DNA from: Atrichornis clamosus
Lineage: Eukaryota; Chordata; Aves; Passeriformes; Menuridae
Assembly (NCBI GenBank): GCA_013400975.1
Contig: WBMZ01009046.1
Span: 89,864 to 153,863, forward strand
DNA: 64,000 bases
Direction of reading: 5' to 3'
In this document: positions 57,101-64,000 of the stretch, in pieces
Layout of the letters: every line of letters begins with the position of its first letter
How positions within the stretch are numbered: position 1 is the stretch's first letter
The notes under the pieces: generated by a model
Databases searched by the model: none
What the model was told of the DNA's origin: nothing
Seen by the model: only the letters and a program-made list of their open reading frames with translations
Made by a program: the position numbers and the translations under genes

Positions 57101-60100
57101 TCTTACTGCTGAAAACTAAACTAGTTGATAAGACTAGGTATTTCTCAGACAAAACAGAAATTCAAACAAAGCAGTGAGACAAAAAGTAAGAGAACAAAAG
57201 ATGGTTCATTCTTTATTAAGAGTTTCTAGGTGTTAGGCTTTTAGTGACTACAAAATCAGCTTATTGTTTGGAAGCAATAATGACTTAAAATAGATTTTTC
57301 AGTCACTGCCACATATCTCCCTTTAATTTTTCCTGATTTGGATGACAGTTCAGTGCAGTATCACCAAAATCAGCAAGACATCTTCTTGATAAACATTCTT
57401 AGCAGCAACTATAGCCTTCTTTATCTATAAGGTGGTTTTCAGAGGAGTAACAATTTATCAATCCTGCATGTGGATTAAAAATAACACAGATTTTGGGGCA
57501 AATTGTCTCTTATTAATTAGAATAGTTCAGCTGTAATTAAAGAAGCAAGATCATTTTATATCAACAAGGAATCTGGCCCCAGATCTTTCTCTCTTAGGCA
57601 TTACTTTCACTTTAAAAGAACATTTTGCAATTAGACAAACATCTGACAATCTAATGTGGATACAGTCTTGATTATTAACCTTTCTATCAAATGCTATGAC
57701 AATGTGATTTAACTTTGATTATTCAGCTGTACCTTTCATTTTCAAAACATCAGAGCAATTAGCCTACAAAGTCAAGCACTCAACAGGTACTTTTTACTGC
57801 TGTGCTTCTGCATGTCCAACCCTAAGGCTAAATGCATCGTTTTTAATGACCACTCTGTGTGATTTGTGAAGCAATTGACTCCTAACATAATTTTTCACTG
57901 TTTTGATGCTTTTGAAAGATACGGGATGGAAGAGAACATGAACGGCAATAAGTATCTTAAAAGAAATTATCTCCCTAAAAAAACCCCAAAACCAAAACCA
58001 CCCAATTTTATGGCATAAATAATTTTGGTAAGGGTTCATGGTATAATCAACCATAGCCTCATCTGAAAGAAACATTGCTAAATGGAGCTCTCTATGTGTT
58101 AAAGCCTGTGAGAATGTAAATACAACACCATTAGCTTTTGATGATTCAGCATGAAATACCAGCATTAGCTCAGGCACTTCTGTCCTACAGAACCTCTGTC
58201 CAGAAAACTCTGCAGCTGCTACTCCTTGCATGGGTCAAACAGCAACAGGACAAATTCATGGACAAGGATGACACTGAGGCTGCCAAATGCAGGCATCACT
58301 CCCCTGCACCAGCACCCAGTGAAACGCCTACATGGCCGGTGGGAGCATGCTCTGTCTAATGCCATCTTTCCTTGTAGATGTACTCTGGTCACTGTGAGAA
58401 CTCAAAAATACTGTGTCACATGCTTCAGCATTGGAAAGAAGTTCCTCTTTTTTCATTTTTCTGTTCAGCTTGTTTTCTTACTCAGAACAGAATTGACCAG
58501 ACATAAATGGTTTTCCATTAACCTCATTCTACCTATTATTTATCAGATTGTTTTCTTCAAATGCTTGTAAATTGGTCTGTTTTGATGTTCTTAATTGCCT
58601 TCCTCTACATTAACCATTCAAGCAATATCTAAAGTATTAAAATTCAGGTTATTTGTTCATCATTTCTAGGTCTACTTTTTTCCTTCACTAAAAGATGAAA
58701 CCTATTTTTGTCCCATTTAGACCTGTGGAAAAGTCTTTGACTTGCATGAGCTGCCCTAGCAAAAATACTTTCACAAGAATAAAAATATCCCCTCTTTTAT
58801 TTTTTGTAGGCTTTGTTCTCAGGAAAAACTTGGCATTACAACTGTATTCTTAAGAACAATTGAAAAGAAGCAGACATAATGCTTTTGAGTTTAGAGCAAG
58901 AATCAAATAAATATACTATTTGTAAAAGGCAGCAATTTACTGTGTTTAAAGTATTATTCTGAGTGTATTTATCAGCATGTTTTACACTGCTGAGATCCCT
59001 TTGTAAAATGGTTTGAATGTTATTTCTGTAATACAATTTTAAGTTGTAAAGAAAAATCACTCTTCTTTGGCCAAAATTGTAATATATGCAACCACTGGGG
59101 AAAAGGATTTTCATTTGTACCTGAAACTTGGAAAAGGAATTTAGCCAACTTCATACAGCGAGTAAAATTTCTTGCCATCCTTTGATGTGTTTGACATTTT
59201 TTTATCTTAAGAACTACTAGTACTGACAAATGAAAACAAAACCTCTTAGTTTTGACAGTTCTTTCCCCTTGACTTAATCCCAGCATAGTTCATGTGCTTT
59301 TCAGGAATACATGCAAGCCTCTCTTCTAAACACTTGGAAATATTTCGACACCTGAGTTGGTTATGATAAAAGTGGAACTTCAGAATTCAACATGGGGCCA
59401 AAATGCATTCCTGACCTGCTTCCAGGTTTTATCTGAAATTGTTTAGTACTAGCAGGCATTTTCTAGATACAGAAGATGTATTTGACTATAAAGTAATAGC
59501 AAAGGACCAGATCATTACAGAGAATCAACAGTTAATTAAAAATATAAGCATGATGCTTTTCCAAATAAACCAGTTTGCTTATTTAATAAAACTCCCAAGG
59601 AAAAAAAAAATCAGTGAAAAAATTTCACAAGTATGGTTTTTTTAATCAGAACAAAAAACCTCCAAACCTAAGAGCAACACCCACAGAAAACAGACTTCGG
59701 GTTATACTTTTTCTAAGTTTATTTGTTAAATATCTTGCTTTCTTAAAGGAGTAGTTTGTGCATCCTTTCTCCCCTCTCTCAAGTAATTATGAAGCCAAGG
59801 ACTCCTGAGGGTTTGTACTCTTTGGAGCCATCCTCTGCTCCATTACTATGGCACTTAGAGTTGGGTCTCCAGCATGCTCAGAAGAAGTCTTTGCTCAAAG
59901 GATATGATTGTGCTACCCCACTGAAGCAAAAAAAGAAAGTTATTTGAACCCTAATGTCTGCAATAAAACGTTCTCAGTCATTTCAGTGTCTTGAATTCCA
60001 GTGAGTCCTGTTGTCCATAAATTCTCTTAACTGTCCATTATAAAAGAAAAAAGTGCTTTAATTAGTAAATTGTTGATCCCTATCTTGCTGATGTTATTAC

Positions 60101-61096
60101 TTGGGTCTCCTTTATGGCTCATACAAACAGATGGAATGGTAAGGAGTCAGTTAGTTTCCCAGAAAACAGAAGTAGTTTAAATATCAAATGAATATCCTGT
60201 TACATGGAAAAAGTCCATATGCCGAATAGACCCATTGGCCACACAAATTCAGTTTAGAGCAACCAAGCTGGTGCAATAAAAGCCATGTGCCACAACTGTC
60301 AAATTCCTTTTACAAAATGATGCAAGAAGACAAATCTGTGATTCAGGTATAAACCCAGTAATTTTACATTTCCAAATAAAAAAACACTTTGAGAGGATGG
60401 CAAGCTAAAATGAGCTCTCCTAGTTCAATGATATGTGAAAGCATGTCTATGTAAACCTGAAAGCTACATCTTGGGGAAAAAAAAAACGAAAAAGAGAAAT
60501 AGCGCTTATTTCAGACATATTAACTCAGGAGAGTATCTGTATGAGGAAAAACTAGTTTGGGATGGGATATCATGACACTCTCACTTTGGTTTCTCACTCT
60601 GTGTTAAGCATTCTACTTGGGCTAGATGACAATTCAGATGTGACTTTCTAGTTGTATAAATATGAAAATAATTAATGGCATTACAGACACATTTTTGTTT
60701 CCATTTTGACAGAAGAGTCTACTTTTTATGCTCTGATTTTCACTTTTCCATTTTATATGCTGATTTTTAAGTTGACGCTGTTGTCACTATCTAAAAAAGT
60801 TTTCCATCAGGTATTACAATATATTGCATCTTCCTTTCGCATACATTGGTAGGCACTTTAGTTCAATAAGTCTGTTTGTCTGTGCCCTTAAGTTTGAATC
60901 ATTTAAAAGAATTATTAGTAATGCACTTCTTCTCAGGTCTTCTAAATCAAAGTATTTGAAAGTTATACAGTTCTTTTGCTTTGGTTTTAGAATTCAGTGA
61001 AAAAGGTAATTGCAAAAATCAGACCATAAACAACATAAATAGCCATATTTAGCAACATTACCAGTCTGAAAATCCTATGAATAAAGATTAAGTTCC

Positions 61097-61118
61097 AAAA
61101 AAAAAAAAAAAAAAAAAA
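61097..61118. repeat. A22 homopolymer
   Basis: Twenty-two A bases in a row after agttcc. There is no retrocopy upstream that I recognise, so it is listed only as a homopolymer. Confidence 0.95.
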
Positions 61119-64000
61119 GCAGTAAGCAATCCTATCAACCTGGAGGAACAAACAAATAGGATTGCAATTGCTCAAGTAAGATGATTCCCTTAACCTACAA
61201 AGCACATCTCCCTGTCACATCTGGGTTTCAAGTGCCTTCCTGCACCTATTTTGCAGTCTTGAAAAACCATTATCAGTGCAGTGCCTTGAGAAGAAAGGAG
61301 GGTAAATCAGCTTTGCTTGTTGACTAATCAGATGAGCACAATTAATTACAACACCAATCAGTTCATTAGATTATTAGGTTCATCTCTTTTTGATCAGCTA
61401 CTCAGAAATTTTAATACAGAGGATAAGAAGTCACAAAGTAGCACACTCATTAGAATATCAGAAAGTGTAAAACACTGCTCTTACTGAAACAAATTAAGTT
61501 ACAGCATAGCATGGAAAAGTAGAAGGCAAATGCTTTTCTGCTCTGTTGTGTGCCCTTGTTCTCAGTGAATTGACTGCTATGGACATTTCTCCTGCTGGAG
61601 TCTCTCTCCAAATCTGAGTAGCATCCTTCTCCTCTACCAAACTAAAAATCTTTAGAAGTGCTGTCTTATATCTTATTTCTCCCTGTTCCTAGTCTAGACT
61701 AGTTACTAGTATGTGAGTTTCTTTTAGTGTCATATTCTGCATGCTTTGTTACCAGCACTTCCTTCACAATTTTCAGTTAGGCACCTCAAAATTAGTTTAT
61801 TATTTGCTCATATTATTTATTCTAGTCATATAATTCATTATACAATACTGTTCCGGTGAAATTGCATTTTATTATTTCTAGAACAATCCTGACTCTCAAT
61901 TTTCTTATTTTTATGCTTTAACTCCATTAAAAACACCAAGGTACCTATTCTGCTTCCCAGTAATAGCATCTCACAGTGTTATGACTTTTTGAGCTAAATA
62001 CCTTTAAAAAACATCATTATTATAAACTGCCTAATTGTAAAAAAATATATAATGTGATGCATAATAAATTACAATTCTTATGCTTTGTCTAAATGTGCTT
62101 TCAGCATAAGAAATAAATATGTATGTTCATGTTCTATCTTCATGACAGTTAACCTGAAATTGCCAGTGAGCATCCTACCTCAGATTATGTCACATCCCCC
62201 CATCTCCAAAGGGCTTTATGTGCACACTGAGAGATGATGAAAGAATTGACCCTCTAGCGAGCCCTTCAGCCTAATTGAGTCATTGTGCATCACTGCTGCT
62301 TGAACTAACCTGCAAGAAAAGAAGGGAATCACTCCACCACAACCCTACTTATCCCCACCTAGTCCATGCCATACAGAACAAGGAACAAACATCCTCTGCT
62401 ATGAGCACTACTGGCAATGCCCTCTATCCCTTTGGCTTATACCCCAGGGATGGTGCCTGACAACTAGGATCTTCTGCCCGAGAAAACTTCTTACAAAACC
62501 CTACACTTTTCCTGTTTTGATGCCTGGCTCTCTTGTATGTCACAGAAATTGTTTAGGAGGCAGACAGTACTTATTGTCAGGGATTTAACTTTTCCCTTTT
62601 AATTTTAACACATACACTTTGAGGCAATTCACTCATTCCTGTTAAACTAAATGCCAAATTCAAACTTTCCATTGGCACCTTAAGATGCTTGTGAAACTCT
62701 TGCATGAGGTAGCAGAATCTCTACTCTGTTATTTGCTTGGCCATGAAATGTACTATTATGCTTCTGATATTTCACCCTCCCATGTGCAAAGATACGCATT
62801 TAGCATGTTGCTGTACTTGCCTCATCCTGATTCTTCCTAGGAATTGCAGCAAAACACTTGTATGCAGTGAAAGAAGAGGGCACCTCACCCTCAACCCTTC
62901 CTCTCCCTCAAAAATATACTTTGCAGGAGCTGTCTGTATCTGTTTGAATAAAGGCTTCTGCGGATTCATTGTCTTCTTCATCTCATGATCACCTTTGTGC
63001 ATCCTACTTCCATCAAGTCTTACCTTACATAGGAGTTTCAGTAGATGTTTCTTGGGCCAAGACACACAGTGTACTGTGTTCTAAAAATCCGTGACTGAGC
63101 AGCAATAAAAAAAGTGTGGGGGGAAAATTATGTAAACTGAATAACCAGAAAAAGTTGAGAGCTGGTTTTGAGAACAAAGTTACTCATGCTGTGGCAAACT
63201 TCAGCCTCAGTCTCTAGATAATTATTCCTAAACTGAGGAGTTTCTGAGGTTATTTTTACTCTTCAGTTGACAGGTAAGAATACCCTCAGCAAGAGATACT
63301 CAGCACTGTCACCACTTGCTGCCGTGTGACCTGCTTTTATGGCACACGCCGCGTACAAACCTCACCTCTAACAGTGCTCTGACTGCAGTGGTGTTATGCC
63401 TGGGGAGAGAATCATCCTTTGTATGCTTCATTTGCCAGTCAGACCAAATTAGCAAAAAGATAATTACAGCTTATAAAGGTGCCTGTTCTTTTATGAATAA
63501 ACACTCTTTCTAATTTTGTAATTATTATTTTACCATTCTCAGTTAATTGTCAGTTACTCAAAAACATAGCTGCCTCTGAAACAGTGCAAACATAATTCCC
63601 TGAATTACAGTAAAATTTCCTGTATGAAGGTATAAAGACTGCAAATTATTTAATACAATTTTAAGAAGCTCAGCGCTTATTCCCCAGCTCAGAGAAGATT
63701 TCCATTGCCAAACCTTGCTGAAATAAATATGCTAATACCAAATACTAGAGTTTTGGATTTTTTTTTTTTTTCCTTTCTTAACAGGTGGCTCTGTAAAAAT
63801 ACTCCATCAAGATGATAAGTATATGAATCAAGTATCACCATGTCCAAGTTCCTTGTGCTTGAATTATCTTTCTGCCTGGAGCAGAAGGGATACAGATCAT
63901 GTGATCATAAGCGATAAACTACCTGTCAGTTTTGCATGAGATGGTTCATTTGCAGACACTGCACTGAGAAAGGCAGAATCACCCCGTGTCCTGGGTTGTG

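Larger units (their letters stand above)
51770..64000 (-). other. CTNND2 intron upstream of the first visible exon (5' part off the window)
   Basis: This is intron sequence inferred from the exon at 51652-51769, which starts with an acceptor and lacks one of the earlier armadillo exons. No long open frame here matches the preceding delta-catenin repeats. Contents I can name: a pyrimidine-rich tract at 52061-52120, a CR1 3' end at 53930-54131, an A14-type run near 54236, an A22 run at 61097-61118 and a T14 run at 63758-63771. The rest (52140-53900, 54250-61090, 61120-63980) is AT-rich single-copy-looking DNA in which I recognise nothing. Confidence 0.75.

Noticed and set aside
63758..63785. 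Strong plus-strand splice-acceptor look-alike (T14, cctttcttaacag)
   Set aside because: The gene is on the minus strand, the sequence after the AG meets stops within a few codons in the frame read, and there is no paired exon or donor.

Overview
The window looks like bird nuclear DNA, AT-rich and mostly non-coding. Two things point to birds: dispersed CR1 LINE fragments that keep the avian-type 3' tail (copies of an ATTCTATG-like octamer), and a solo LTR of a type common in neoavian genomes. The lineage call is an inference from repeat types remembered from other birds, and I cannot go below 'bird, probably Neoaves'.

The only functional gene I can support is CTNND2 (catenin delta-2, delta-catenin/NPRAP), on the minus strand. 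Four consecutive internal exons are present: 51652-51769, 48474-48659, 37881-38054 and 25696-25846. All have GT-AG borders and compatible reading phases, and together they encode 209 complete codons plus one extra base at each end. They cover part of the C-terminal half of the armadillo-repeat domain, including a loop with seven lysines in a row. The exons before them (N-terminus, first armadillo repeats) and after them (last repeats, C-terminal PDZ ligand) were not found and presumably lie outside. The intervening introns are about 3.0, 10.4 and 12.0 kb, and the flanking introns run off both ends of the window.

Region by region: 1-25695 is intron downstream of the last visible exon. It holds a CR1 piece (4404-4920), a degenerate telomere-like tract (4978-5760), a CR1 tail (6831-6905), a decayed intron-less copy of the 3' end of TJP1 (ZO-1) mRNA (about 8332-9570, minus strand), CR1 pieces at 12888-13109 and 13515-14395, an LTR-like element at 16268-16788, a CR1 tail at 20240-20293 and a compact LTR candidate at about 22502-22714. 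The intron at 25847-37880 carries an internally deleted CR1 (about 32100-32975) and a second CR1 3' end (33225-33465). The intron at 38055-48473 carries a solo LTR (40650-41214). The region from 51770 to 64000 is upstream intron with one CR1 3' end (53930-54131) and low-complexity tracts.

Nothing here resembles a bacterial-type system, an RNA gene cluster or a new multi-gene locus. The most notable items are the TJP1 retrocopy (processed pseudogenes are scarce in birds), the telomere-like tract inside a neural gene, and the bias of LTRs and CR1s towards the strand antisense to CTNND2.
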